NCBI GenBank assembly: GCA_030248295.1
Contig: JASANH010001405.1
Span: 62,001 to 126,000, forward strand
Direction of reading: 5' to 3'
Source: Mesodorylaimus sp. YZB2_4
Taxonomy: Eukaryota; Nematoda; Enoplea; Dorylaimida; Dorylaimidae
Length of the DNA stretch: 64,000 nt
The translations under genes were made by a program, and so were the position numbers. A model generated the notes under the pieces. It did not search any database. It saw only the letters and a list, made by a program, of their open reading frames with translations, and was not told where the DNA came from. Below are positions 1-11,885 of this stretch, piece by piece; within the stretch, counting starts at the first letter, position 1; the number at the start of each line of letters is the position of its first letter.

Positions 1-23
1 TTTCACATTAGCTGTCCCAGAGG

Positions 24-1150
24 TGCCTTATCCGAGATTTACGCGTCTCATAATGATAAGACATGTCACATCTTGTTTGACTGTAAAAAGAATGACCAAA
101 ATTTAACAGACCACAAAATTTAAAGCTGGAAATACATACTGTACGCGTAAGCTGGGCACCCATTACTGGTCGAAGCTTGCTGTGCGATTGTATCTGAGCA
201 ATTTTACTATGCCACGAGGACGCCTTGGCTAAAGCAGGCTGGTCCACATTATATGAGTTCTGTAAACGGGCTAAATTGGGATTATTTTACAAGCTTTACC
301 ATGGGTTCTATTATTTGGGAATCCTCGTCGTTTAATACACAGAATCTGGCCATAATGTTGGTAGGCGTCTGTGGGAACCACATCATTTGATTTTTCCAAG
401 TCAAAATTTTGAGTCCTGCAAAATGGAGTTTTGTGCTTTCCGCTCTGTTTTACAGGATTCCGTACCATGGGCTCATGCTTGCTAGCAGCTTTATCACGAA
501 TATGAGTTAATTAATTTTGTGCGTCCCCTTCCCCTATCAAGTGCATGTAATTGCTTGGGCAAGGAGTAAAATGACGATGATGGGATTCTGTCGTCCCTTT
601 TTGGCCTCAATTGCTACACAAGGACGACAGAATTTTTTGTTCAGCTGAAAAAGAACCGTTTTTGCAGGTCGAGAGGGCTAAGACAAAGTGGCGGAATCTC
701 AAGGCGCCTAAATATTGCCCTATAAATTGCTTCAGAAAGGTCAACTCAAAGTTGCCCTAGCTCTCTCGTGAAATGACTTAGGACTCGGGAATCTGGGAAT
801 CTGACTCGGGAATCTGATTGTGAAATGACTTGGGATTGTCCTAGAATTTAGGAGATACATTCGGATTTAGATTTGAGAAACTGCCATCAGATCCCTGCAC
901 AGGAAGGCTGGAGCTTGAAATGATTTTCACCAAGATTTTATTAAATTTACTTTCTTTCGCTGTCAGAATACTCTGACCAGGTGCAAGAAGTTCTGACCTG
1001 ACCCCGACCTTGACCGACCCTTAAAAAATTTTCTGACCTGACCGTGACTTTTACCAAGGGTCGGCCAATCAGGGTTTTTGACAGAGTTCTGACATGGAAC
1101 TTGAGGTCATTTTCAACACTTACACAAGGGCATCTTGGACAGGACACCGA
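24..1150 (+). repeat. Interspersed repeat family A, copy 1
   Basis: This stretch is collinear with 23750-24850, with many shared blocks: a block ending in a 'gctgggcacccattact' motif, a block around 'tcaagtgcatgta', a block around 'ggacgacagaatttt', and a terminal block rich in 'ctgacctgac'. A third, rearranged copy lies at 41242-41640. The copies differ by scattered substitutions and indels, so the family is old. No coding potential is visible; short frames here have no recognisable domain. It may be a decayed transposon or a non-autonomous derivative, but I could not define termini or target duplications. Confidence 0.7.
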
Positions 1151-1330
1151 CTTCCTCGGACGATGTTGAGGTAGCCGAGACTGTCTCCTCATTAGGCTTT
1201 CGTCTCTCCACTCAGCGCCTCGACGGTAACAGGTGAGTCACCCACGACCTAGTAGGATGCAGGGTCAGCGAGGGCTCATGGTTCGTGAGCCGACCTCCAT
1301 TACAGGGTATCGAGCAGAGGACGGGTTCAG
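1126..1330 (+). repeat. Interspersed repeat family R, copy 1
   Basis: It contains a 'acaccgacttcctc' block followed by a block with 'tctccactc' and 'gacggta'. Related blocks occur at 34765-34880 and 53480-53700 in variable order and with many differences. It overlaps the end of repeat family A. No gene is visible. Confidence 0.4.
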
Positions 1331-2900
1331 CCAGCTTGCTCCTAGGTAATATGATTGAAATTCATGAGGTTGCTGCCCCTTTTTGCTATCAGAACATTTT
1401 CCGCACTTTTCTCTCAAATCTACTTTGCACCAGAAACAAATACTGGCAAATTATAATAGTCTACCGTTAAAAATGATGTTGGTCCCAACAAGGGGCCTTT
1501 ACCCGAAAAAAGGCCCATTTGGTAGCGGCAAAAGAGGGAATTTAGAAATACAAAAAATTATAACTTCCCCCCCCCCCCCCCAACAAGATTATTTAATATT
1601 ATCACCCCAGTGCTAGGCTGCATGCTATCTTTGTACACGCTTTTTCAGACTGCTTCCAACTACAGATTTGATGAAACTGCGGGCATTCCGCAATAAATCG
1701 GTGTCTAGCGCTCTGTAAAGTACAGAGTTTTATATCTCAATATGCACTGGTAAGATTCTGCTAGGCTGACGATGAGTTCGACCATGACGAGCTTCCGAAA
1801 CCTGAAGTGGCACAAGGTCCCCACACAGGGACACCCCTCGTCGGTCCAGATTTCCAGTAGACGCTTTGCTAACACCAGCGGATTATGATGGAAACTGGCG
1901 TTTTAGCGGACACATTTCACGTGACCACTAATTGTTGCATCTATACTGCTGTACTATACAGTAAATGTGTGGGTTATTATTAACATTGACAACTTCACTG
2001 TCTTGCGGTTTGTAGCTGATAGAGACAGGTAAATGTTGCAAATTTATCGTAGTTCTAGATCAAAATAGTGAAGGAAGAATTTTTTAAAACCTGTAGCCAC
2101 CGCGAAAGTAAATTGGGTCAAGCTGTCTTAGATGCTGTACCTGTGATAATTTAAAAGTTCATGAATGAGGCTTCAGTCGCCTCGCATGAAAGCTCGCGAG
2201 AAAACGCCGCGAATAAGATCTCGAACGGTGAATTCTCTGCATTTCCGAGTTCTACATATGTCATGGCATTACGACTGCCACGTCAGATGGACGTGACTGA
2301 TTATGAAAGGTAATTTTTCGCGATGGTGACAAAAAGTTTTTTGTGGTAGTCGTGTTGGTGCCAAACAGTTTCATAGAATTCTGTTTTAGAGACGCGTCAA
2401 CTTTCAAGATGCAATAAATTTTGAAGTAGTCAGAGTATCCGCAATTCGAGCCGTTTCCTGGCTTTATTGCCCTTCTTTATGTTTGTCGGTTCCAGTAGTA
2501 GTGGAGGCCTGCTTAAACTTCCTTTTTCCTCTCGTGGGAATGACCGTGCAAGCATTCGCTCATCTCGGATAATAACCTTATTATTGTCGGGAACAGCGAG
2601 CCTGCTCCTCGATCAGGGGAAAGCATAAAAAAGAATAAACACTAGCATGAAAATGGACATTTGATCAATGTATAAAGAATAAACACGCTTAGCTCAGGCA
2701 TCTTTGATGTTTTAGGTGACCTAGCGAAATATTAATCAATAAACCGTTCATATTTGAAGACACGTAAAGAAAAGTCGTGAATACTTGCATCAAGAATCGC
2801 ATAGAACATTCGAAAGTACTGTGACCGACAAATATAAGATGAAAAATAAATGGACGAAAAAACAACGGAAAAAAGCACTTCGCATATACACAAGGAAAAA
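1331..2900. other. No gene seen
   Basis: About 1.6 kb without a supportable gene. It contains a run of 14 C at about 1567-1580, which is a likely site of length polymorphism or sequencing error. No RNA gene or recognisable transposon protein was found. Confidence 0.5.
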
Positions 2901-3435
2901 TTACTTATTTTCCGCTTGCTTAACAAAATTCCATCCCCAAATTATTGACCAAACGAGTCCGATCAATATGGGCAGGGTGAGAAACTGTAGAGCAGCTGCT
3001 AACAGATTTACATAAAAAGCTTTATTCTTTTCTTCATTGTAACTTGTTTTAGCCCCTTTTAAACATGCGAATGATGAAACCAATGTTCCTAAAATGTTCA
3101 AGCAAGTAAGAGCTGGATAAAAAACGTTTAATCTTATACTCACCAGATCCAGGTAAGATGACATTTAAAAGTAAGCATATCCAAGCCAGAGCACGTGTCA
3201 TGGATGGTATAGCTTTGCGAAAGAATCCAATTTCTTCCTTCGTCACTGTATAAATATCAACTCGGCGCGATTCGGGCACTTCTAAACTAACTGATAATCG
3301 AGCGGCTGCTGGTAAATGATGATTGGGATCATTGAGCAATAACTGACTGACGATCGATGCCGTCCTGCCACCACCAGCACGACCACCTGCCTCGCTACCC
3401 ACTCGAATCAAATCTTGTTTCTCAGCAACAGCCAT
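2901..3435 (-). CDS. stum: Stum/SPEC3-family membrane protein
   Basis: Two coding exons on the minus strand: 3144-3435 and 2901-3088, separated by a 55-bp GT-AG intron (3089-3143). Joined they give 159 residues. The N-terminal third is polar with a Gly/Ala/Arg-rich stretch. Then comes the family signature, a segment ending in LLNVILPGSGT that spans the intron, and the C-terminal hairpin ends with WSIIWGWNFV, as in SPEC3/stum proteins with two transmembrane segments. Length fits the family (human STUM is about 140 residues). In Drosophila stum is needed for mechanical transduction in proprioceptive neurons; any such role here is inferred from family only. I chose the ATG at 3435; a longer frame begins with TTG. 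The first exon lacks an obvious upstream partner, so an extra 5' exon cannot be excluded. Confidence 0.85.
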
Positions 3436-4524
3436 TTTATTTAACAAAAAGCAGATTAGGATTCAACACTTTTGGATGGTGCGTGATCGGACAGAATTTG
3501 CTCAAAGGACACCCCCTGAATCGACTTTGATCAACCGGGCAGACAGAAACTGGGAGATGTAGAGACGGAGGCTCGAGGAAAACAAGACTGCCTGCTTAGT
3601 AATGACGCTGCCAGTTACAGCGGGTGGCAGCTATAACGACTTTGGTGTCCCTAGGAAGAAAAGGCGAACAATCTTCTCCCTTTGAGGGACCAGAAAAGTG
3701 GATGATGCTCTTCCTCTTCGTCCTTCTCGAGTGCCTTCTCGAAGTGCGTTTGGCTCTCTCGTCCTCTGTCGCAACCGAGGCACGCGGGGACTCGTCGGCC
3801 AGAAACGTTGATGTGACAGCAAAATGAGACCTAATCGATGTCCACGCACAACTGATTGCCAACAATGGCAAAAAACTTCAGTTTTCTACACTAGCTTATT
3901 TCTCTCAAAGTCTAATTCGCCAACTTTTTCCAAGTGTCCTTTCGCCAATCGGCCAGCCTAGCCCGAGTGACTTGGCTTTCACAAGCTTCATTTTCTCTCT
4001 TTTCCCATTCAATAGAAGGCAGGGTGTGGGAACGTGACGGCTAGCCTGCTTGCTTAGAGGCGCAGGGATTCTTGGCTCCCGTTGCTGAGACGCAATTTAG
4101 AAGGAGATAGGATCTAGTCGATAAGCATGTGACTAGTACTTTTGGAAAACACACGGCATTGTTTTCAAGTGGGCTACTCAGGCGTAGGAAATTACCTTAT
4201 CGATTGTGACCATAATCTTCGCCTCCTACGTGTCTGAAGTGCATAGAGCCCAGTCATCCGTCCTTCGGGTGGATAAAAGGAAATTAGGACTTGAGAAAAT
4301 TGAAACTTTTTAAAACAGACAAGGTTGGGGGTAAAAAAAGAAAGGGAGATAGTCTGTAAGGCAGGATCGAAATGCACAGTGTACCAACGAAAGACGCAGA
4401 ATAAGCTAGTGCGAATAGTGAAAATATGTGACATTCAAATGATATCTATCTCCTAGTATAAAAATACCAGCAAACCCTTGCGTTAATGAGGCCTATCACC
4501 CAACAAATGGCACTGTGAGAATAA
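3436..4524. other. Intergenic spacer between stum and SPTLC2
   Basis: This roughly 1.1 kb holds the upstream side of the stum-like gene and the downstream side of SPTLC2, both on the minus strand. The open frames around 3600-3870 overlap one another on both strands, have biased composition and resemble no family. I see no RNA gene or transposon. Confidence 0.5.
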
Positions 4525-7500
4525 TTAGTATTCAATCGTATCAGGATTATAACGCCTTCTAGTGAATTTTGCACCCAACTTGTCTCCAACAGCACTAATC
4601 GCTTCGATAGCCTGAAAAACTAAGCAAGTTCATAAGTCAGTTTTAGAAATTCTATGACCCAAACTTGCTTCATCTAAAATTTCTTTTGTGTGTGCGGCGC
4701 TGATGCAAAATCGAGCCCTGGACATTGTTAATGGAGTGGCCGGAAATCCCACAACGACTGCCCCAACATGGCGTGCAAGTAATTCACGACTAAATGTTAT
4801 TAATTTAAGCGGATCGTAGAGCATCAAGGGTACAACTGGTGCGTCTTCGTCCCCATAAATTATGAAGCCAAGCTGTTCGAGACGGCGACGGAAATAAACC
4901 GTATTTCTAGCTAATTGACGGACTTTATGGGTGCCTAAAAAATTCTTGGATAAATTTTGATTTAACAGTTCAAAACCATAGTGACTGAAATTTAAATTAC
5001 TATCACACAAACTGTGACTCGAGACAGGGTTTCTGTAAGGTTCGACTCATGTGAAACACAGGTTGCGAAGCTTAAATTTTTGACCCCCTTTTTTATGTGT
5101 GAATTGCACTCATGAATGGTAAAGTGACGCAACAAGGCTTTTTTTATGCACACCCGATTTTCACCAAGTTATCGCAAAAAAAGTTTATTTTAAAAGTGCT
5201 TCGGCGATATCACTCATAACTCACCAACCTTTCCGTCTTATCTGATCATCGACAAATCAGCTGTTCGCAAATATATGAGAAATCGAATGCTTGTCGCGAA
5301 AAGATTCTTCCTTTCACTTATCTCGAGATATTGGGTGCTAAAGTAGGAGGCCTCCTCCAAGTTGACCAATTTTAGACCTCCTGTTCGTTTATGCTGACTG
5401 TGAGACGGAGTTTGACCAGCCTAAAATATGCCTAGCCCATCTGGGTAGCAGCATGACCCCCATCTCTCTACTTTAGCCTTACATTTGATATCCAAATATG
5501 CAAAAAAACTGCATTAAACGTTAAGGAATTTTCAGAAAAATTCATTTTTTAAAATTTTGGAGCCGGATATTTATTTTTGGATAGGGCTTCAATATGGCAT
5601 TGACTGGTTTTTTCCCGGTTGGAATGCGACTTATAATTCTGAAAATGGAGGGGTCACCTAGTGCCAGAAGTACGCGCCTTTTCAATTTGCCGCCCAACGT
5701 GCTTCTTATGACAAGAGTGCGGTTTTGGGCTGCTAACTTTGAAAATCGCTGGAAAAAATTTGTAACCTCTCTTATTTTTCTCGAAAAATAGATTTCTTAG
5801 TGCAAACTTAGATCGACACTTCGTGAAAAGTAAAAAAGGTAAATATTTTCCATCGATTTCGAAAGTGAGTAGCCCGAACCTCACTCTTGTCATAAGCAGC
5901 ACGTTAGGCGGGAAGTTCAAAAGGCACGTACTTTCAGCAAAAGGTAAAAACTTTTCGCGACAAGCATTCGATTCCTCGTCCATTTGCGAACACGCTGATG
6001 TCTCGTTGATCAGATAAGACTGAAACGTCAGTGAGTTATGGCCAATATCGCCAAAGCACTTCAAAAAAAACTTTGTTTTGGGATTATTCCGTGGAAATCG
6101 AGTGTGCACAAAAAGCCTTGTTGCACCACTATCACCACTCACGGGTGCATCGAATTCACACATAAAAAGGAGGTCAAACTTTGGAGCTTCATAACCCCTG
6201 GGTTGACCCTTACAGAAAGCCCGTCTTAATAATGATCAAGTTTATCATAAACTTCACTTAACACCTGCCATTGAGATGTGCACTTTCCGTCACTTCCTGC
6301 CATACATGAAATACCATTTCTATCCAATTCCTGACCACTCTTGGTGAAAACATAGTTTCAGATCAGGATTCGCCGTTTAGCTAGTTTCAATACTGTTAGG
6401 GGCCCACGAGGTTGCGGGAAGTGTGCCTGCCCCTGTAGTTTTGTAAAAGTGCATTGCCTGGTAAGGGCCCTTGCTCACCTTCATTCGTGCCATCCTTGCC
6501 CATCAATATTGTCATCACACTTATGACCTGTTGCACGATAGGTGCTGCCATAGTCCCACCATAACACGAGTTATGGCTGTTTATTCTCAAGTGGTCAATA
6601 ACTTCCTAAAAATGTACGACACATTTCAAAAGTTTTCGAGAAGGTCATGTGATATGTTACTTTTCTTCCAGCTATGTATCCTCCAACCGAAGCGAAGCTT
6701 TTGCTGAATGTGCCCATCAAAATATCGATTTCTCGTGGATCACATCCGAAATATTCGCAGACCCCACGACCAGTTGAACCGAGCGCACCTAGTCATTCAA
6801 ATCGGTCAGTATATTCATGATAGAACAAGGAAATCTAGTCATACCCATGCTATGTGCTTCATCCAAGTAAAGGTAAGCCTTGTATTTTTTCTTCAGTCGG
6901 ATAATCTCTGGCAAGTTTACGATTGTGCCTTCCATACTGTACACGCCTTCAACGCATATCAGAATTTTTTTGAATGGTTCGTTTGTTTTTTGCTGACCAT
7001 GAAGAATAGCATGTAATAATATGGATTCCAGATCTTGCATATCTAGAAAGCGTTGGGAATCAGATTGAAAATCAGACTTGGCAACTGTTTCACTGTTTCA
7101 CGAAAGCACTCATCACATATCAGGTTCCTTTACGATTTTCGCAGCATGAAGAGTCTGGAATGCCGCTTCGCGACAAGCCCTCGTGAATTGCGAGTCAGAA
7201 GATTGAAATTGTTTGTGATAAGCCCTTTTGTGATGCAGGTTTCGAAATACGCCCTCCCTGAACTGGCCCCTATGTTGTAACTCCAGAGAGTGAAGGAACA
7301 AAAAAGGGTTTCTAATAGTCAATCTTACCGTTATGCCTGAATTTTTTAATAGTCGCACCCGAAAGACGGCAGCCCAGAATTAAGGACGCATGATTTAGTT
7401 CGTCGCTAATAATTAAACATCCCTTTAAAAAATGATGAGTAAAAATTTCCTGCCAAGTTTTGCAGGCTGACAACATTATCACATAAAATATTAAATTCTC

Positions 7501-8901
7501 AGAGCTTAAAAGGCATACATACTTTCGACGCAAAACAAGGAATATTCATTGAATTAGTAGAGAACCCAATCGAAAAACAAATCGCGTCTTCGACTCCAAG
7601 ATACTCTGCGGTTAATCGCTCTAATTGCTTTTGAATTATTTGATTTCCTGAAACATTTCTCTTTAGTGGCCAATATTTAGTAAACGTGAACCAAAACTTG
7701 CCAAATTCCTGTCGACTGCTGCAATTTCCAAGTCCAAATTTTCGAATAGATTCAGCCGCATTATCAACGCAGTGACCAGAACTTTGAGCAAAGCCCAAAT
7801 AATTGTAAGAACTAAGATTAATTGCTCGAGTCGTGGTACCGGGAAATCTGAAAGAAATATCTCCGACATTTTGTAACTTCATTGGCTTACTCCAAACCTT
7901 GCTGAAGAAGAAATTGACTTTAAAACGCCCACCCTTGCACGCAAGTTCTGACATTTAGGCTCTGCGGCTGGAGTCACTTACTCAAAAGTCCAGCCAAAAT
8001 CCTTGGAAATTCTATCAGTCAATAAAAAAGTAGCGTCTGGTGCAGAAGATATCGGGCGATTCCAACAGTCTCGAGCATATCCATACATGTTTCGAGCGAA
8101 AAATGCTTCGAAGCTGGTGTACAATTTAACGAACCCCTGAAAAATGTGGGAATATGGCCATGAAGGAAGACGAAATTGGTGAGATTACAGTCACGGCATC
8201 GAGTAGCGGGGTAGTGTTAACATGTGCAGTGCTGTATTTACATACTGTATGCTTACACTCTCTTCAATCACCCGATTATCAAATACGTAAACCGGTAAAA
8301 GCCCAAGTCTCGCCGCACCTAATTCCGGAAATAACTGTTAATTCAGTGTAGTCAGCACAGTGCAAACGCACATCTGGCCTAGTCTATCTTACATAACCTG
8401 ATTTCCAATAACTTCGCTTACTTTTAATTTGGGATCTTCATGATGCGAACAATCTTTTACTAGACCAATATATTTCAGCACGTCGAGCAGACATGCCAAC
8501 ACCACCAAGAGGAAATAGACTGTATAGGTGCAAGAAATTATCCAAATTGGAGCTCGAGGAAATTTTAATCGCTCTTGTTTTCTTGAATTTTTTGAAAAGA
8601 TTAGATCTTCTATGTAATCATATCCATAACCGAACCAATTTGTTACACGAAGTCCAGCTGCCGAAATCCAATTGCATATGGAAAGCGAAATATCTGCAAT
8701 TGCTTTTTGCCATTCGGTAACTTTTGGTGTCTGAGAATAATGCACAGTAAATTTCGGATTTTCGTACGTTGTATTCTCATTTTGATCAAGTTTTGTTAAA
8801 TTTTTCTCCTCCACTTGCATTCTAACCAATTCCGCCATTCCAGTTCCGCAATTGTAATCTGTATTCTTTGGGAATGTGCGTGCGCTTTTCAATGGTGCCA
8901 T
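4525..8901 (-). CDS. SPTLC2: Serine palmitoyltransferase, long-chain base subunit 2
   Basis: PLP-dependent enzyme of the alpha-oxoamine synthase family. With SPTLC1 it condenses serine and palmitoyl-CoA in the ER membrane, the first step of sphingolipid synthesis. I place ten coding exons: 8422-8901, 7982-8136, 7702-7847, 7523-7647, 7329-7422, 6845-7042, 6661-6788, 6479-6605, 4669-4934, 4525-4611. They sum to 1806 nt, giving 601 residues (human SPTLC2 has 562). A transmembrane stretch around [20 protein letters not shown] lies in exon 1. Key sites follow in order: [27 protein letters not shown] and [13 protein letters not shown] with the PLP lysine. Late exons match [18 protein letters not shown] and [16 protein letters not shown]. 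Start: the first ATG is at 8901; a longer frame opens with GTG, and TTTTCACAG just upstream looks like a splice acceptor, so a 5' UTR exon probably begins at 8949. Two introns (7648-7701 and 4612-4668) use GC-AG sites. Confidence 0.95.
4612..4668 (-). other. GC-AG intron 9 of SPTLC2
   Basis: The donor reads GCAAGT and the acceptor ends TTTTTCAG. Removing these 57 bases joins LDE to [13 protein letters not shown], which matches the SPTLC2 family at the same spacing (LDTALKEIDEVGD in the human protein). No GT donor nearby gives the same alignment. Confidence 0.75.
5062..6205. mobile_element. Foldback (long inverted repeat) element in SPTLC2 intron
   Basis: The arms are inverted copies of each other. 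Left arm 5062-5335 pairs with 5940-6205, and inner arms 5665-5770 pair with 5845-5940, so the axis is near 5800. A stretch at about 5340-5665 interrupts only the left arm and looks like a later insertion. Arm identity looks roughly 80 percent by eye. No transposase is present, and translations of the arms have no domain. It sits wholly inside the 1.5-kb intron 8 (4935-6478), much the largest in this gene. A hairpin this long could affect transcription or splicing, but that is inference. Confidence 0.75.
7648..7701 (-). other. GC-AG intron 3 of SPTLC2
   Basis: The donor reads GCAAGT and the acceptor ATGTTTCAG. The 54 bases have no stop and are a multiple of three, so retention would not break the frame. 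Removal restores the conserved SSRQEFG-NQ junction of the family. Confidence 0.75.
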
Positions 8902-8960
8902 GTCTATACTATCAAGTTCACACGTTAAGAACCGGTTGGAAAAACTCGCCTGTGAAAACA

Positions 8961-9219
8961 CTAGTCTCGCCCGTTGGCTTATCGATACGCCAGCCGCATC
9001 TTATACTATTGCTGGTATCTGGCCACTTCAAGAGCTTTTTTAAATTATCATGCCAAACACATCAGTTTTGGTGGGGGGGGGGAGGCTGCTTCTATGAGCT
9101 CAATTTCGCTCTACATCGCTACTTCTAGTGTAATTACGCAAATGCATGTGTTGTACACACCAGATATTAACATTCTTATGCTGAGGCTGTAGTACTGATT
9201 GGCCAATGGGCGAGACTAG
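8961..9219. mobile_element. MITE with 18-bp terminal inverted repeats, 5' of SPTLC2
   Basis: It starts with ctagtctcgcccgttggc and ends with the inverse complement, with one mismatch. Length is 259 bp with no coding capacity, and it contains a run of 10 G near 9071. A diverged partner lies at 21090-21335, with shared blocks 'gccgcatc', 'aaacacatcag' and 'gcaaatgcatg'. One end lies about 10 bp beyond the probable 5' UTR exon of SPTLC2, so it lies in the 5' intron or the proximal promoter. I could not define a target duplication with certainty. Confidence 0.7.
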
Positions 9220-9348
9220 AGTGAGGACAGATGAGTTCTTCAACCGGTTCCACGATGCGGGTGTGTGAACTCAATAGTACACGTATAGCCGTGCATGGCG
9301 CGAACCAGATCTGACAGCATACTTTTAAATTGGTGGCCTTTCTTGATT

Positions 9349-9590
9349 TGAACCACTTATAACAGAAACCGTCGTCTGCTGATAGCGCGGGTTGGACATT
9401 TTATAACGACATGCTTCGATTGCGCATGCGATGCAGACATTGACTTATGAGGATGGAAATTTCGCTGACTGAGTAAAAAAAGAATTCATTAAAATCTAGA
9501 ATCACTCAGAAAACTTAGAAAATTGTTCTCTGCAAATATTTATGCGCCACGTTGTTTAAAAAAGATCAGGCTTTGTTATAAGTGGTTCGG
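9349..9590. repeat. Short element bounded by 15-bp inverted repeats
   Basis: The motif gaaccacttataaca near 9350 recurs in inverse complement near 9576. The interior has no coding sequence. It may be a small MITE, but only one copy is visible in this window. Confidence 0.35.
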
Positions 9591-11084
9591 TCGACGCGAT
9601 CCAAGTGATGCTGCCAGGATTGGATCACCTCACGGCCCCTTATCACTATGATATGGTAGGCAATGGCATTGCGCTCAAAAAAGACATTTTTGAGCATTCT
9701 CTGCACCACGCGAGACGTCAAAACTTTTAAGAATTTGTTTCGTAATTTTTTGAGTCTGTAATTTGCAGCAAAGATAAATCTTTTGCAGAGAAATGCTTTT
9801 CTTACCTTTTTTTTCACTTCACGATCGCCAAACGCCGCAGCCCAGTGCCCATAACTAGCCTTTATTAGCACAGTGCTAGACCTGCTAGACCATATAATAG
9901 TGATAGTGGGGCCGTGGAGGGTCCATGGTGCCCCGTCCACATCCCCAAAGAGAACAAGTAGCACCTTTTCCATATTCACCATAATGAAGATGATTACTCG
10001 ATGACAGGCATTCTTTGACAACCATATTGGGCGCAAAATTTGGGATGACCAATTGCTGGTCACTTTCGCAATCTCCTATCATACCCATGATGCGCATTTC
10101 TGCTTGCGCATAATGCACACGATCGCACTCAGCGCTCTTCAACTATGAACAGTAAAATGAAAATTGGCCAGGTAAGACCACATTTTTAAGTTCCCTTTCG
10201 TCCATCACCTGAGCAAACATAAAAGCGGGTGTTGGTAATGTCCTGATTTTTTTTGCGTCATAGAGAAGATTCAAATAAAGATGAGCCTTACGTCAAAAAT
10301 CGGGGCGGATGGAAAAGGAGCAAAGTGAGAATCAATGCGTTGAAAACAAGGCATTGAATATCAAAAGTCGTTCAAAGTAAGCACCTGCTGCATGAATCTT
10401 CTATCGGGTATAATCTCACAGCGGAATCAGGTTGCGTTCGAAACGTTGGAATATATTACATATCTTTTGGTTATGAAATGACATTGCCCAGTCGAAAACA
10501 ATTATGGGCACATAATGGTTACAATTTTTTTTATGGCAACAATTTAGAAAGAACATTCCATGCATGTATTGCATGTATTGCCTGTGCCAGAAATTAGAGA
10601 TCGGTTGACGGATTAACGTTAGAGTCAGTGGATTATGTTGCCTGTGTCTCGATCAATGCTACCAGAAATCAGGTTTTCTCACCAAAATTCAAAACCACTC
10701 CAGCAGTTGTCCTTGCTGATTGAAGAACCTTTTCTTTTTACTCTTGTCAAAACAAAGAAAACGCAAAAAACCAAGACGAAACATTCAAAATGCACCAACT
10801 AATGCACGACAAGACTAATGATAATTTCTTCCATGCATGCACTGCTCGAAAGTGAAATATGTGAGCTGCCGTCGACTTGTTCTTGTCTTTCAGATTCCGT
10901 TATGCACTGACTGTGACAAGTCTATGGACTACTGTACATATTCTATAGACTTCTTCAAGTCTGTATTCTTTATGGGCTGTTAGCAATTACAAAAGCAGAA
11001 TCATGTGATCTCACAGCGACACTCCATATCCACAATAGAGTCGGCCGCCACAATAATCTCGCAAGTGGTTAGTCTCGAATCATC
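9591..11084. other. No supportable gene
   Basis: A 165-residue minus-strand frame ends at 9566. Its C-terminus (REVIQSWQHHLDRVD) faintly recalls the end of mariner transposases, but no catalytic DDE motif is found, so I do not call a gene. The rest shows no domain, RNA gene or repeat that I recognise. Confidence 0.4.
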
Positions 11085-11190
11085 GTATAAAGCCGGTGGC
11101 TCAGTAGGTCAGGCGTTGGTAAGGGCTCCTTGGGTCATCAGCCCTGACTGGGAGGCCGCAGTTCTGTTCTGGCTCAGGACGGTAATGTAA
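11085..11190 (+). repeat. tRNA-like SINE fragment (family S1), plus strand
   Basis: It begins with gccggtggctcagtaggtca, which resembles an RNA polymerase III A box region, and continues with a block containing 'gaggccgcagttctgttc'. The same block is found inverted at 53737-53805. Structure is too degenerate for a functional tRNA. Confidence 0.45.
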
Positions 11191-11499
11191 TTAATGTATA
11201 TCCAAAAAAAAGTCTGCTATGACAGACTCAAAACTTTTAGACCAGCCAATGCACACAGTGGAACCAGGGCTTAGGATGGCTGGTCTACTCGGCCATACTA
11301 AGAAAAAGGAGAAGTGGCTCAACATGCTAGGCACTGCACACAACGTGTAATAATCGCTCGCACACATACTATATGTATGCATCGAGAGCTGGGCATCAAA
11401 GCCATATACGTACATACCTTGTGTTCTGTGTACTGCTGCTGTTGGAACAGGCTCCTTAGAGCATATTAGTTGTGCTGTTTCACTGGAGTAGACACCAGA

Positions 11500-11885
11500 T
11501 CAGGTCGAGTTGAACCCGACGGGTCGTGTCAACCCGACCTGACCCGGCCCGACCCGAAAGGGTTGACCCAAAGTTTTTGCGGCAGCTAAAGTTCCTCGAG
11601 ATCGAAACTGCGTACAATTCCTCCCAACAGATGGTGACTTTGGTGTAAATGTGACTGTGTGAAAAAATTGCAATGAGGACACCTTATTTTGCGCAACCGA
11701 AGTTTCATCTTTTGTTACTCCCTAGTAATCCTTACAAAACGCATTACTTTGTATTTCCCACAATAGTGGTCAAATAATTAAATAACCTGTATGTCTAAAA
11801 GCGACTAGGCTTCGCTAGTCTTTAGCAAGACTTGACTAATCCAAATAATAGAGACTAGGCACTTGCATAACTTTTCAAGTCAGAG
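11500..11885 (+). repeat. Interspersed repeat family G (GACCC-rich start), copy 1
   Basis: It is collinear with 35885-36225: a GACCC/GACCT-rich start, then blocks such as gcagctaaagttcct, gtgactgtgtgaaaaa and ctagtctttagcaaga. There is no coding sequence. Two copies this far apart with many differences point to an old dispersed element. Confidence 0.65.

Noticed and set aside
5654..6163. 169-codon minus-strand frame in the SPTLC2 intron
   Set aside because: It is formed by reading across both arms of the foldback element; the repeated peptide simply mirrors the inverted repeat.
8902..8961. Longer SPTLC2 N-terminus beginning at 8961
   Set aside because: The first codon is GTG and the stretch contains a splice-acceptor-like TTTTCACAG; the first ATG is at 8901.
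9566..10063. 165-codon minus-strand frame resembling the end of a mariner transposase
   Set aside because: Only a faint match at the C-terminus, no DDE/D residues, and an overlapping frame of similar length.
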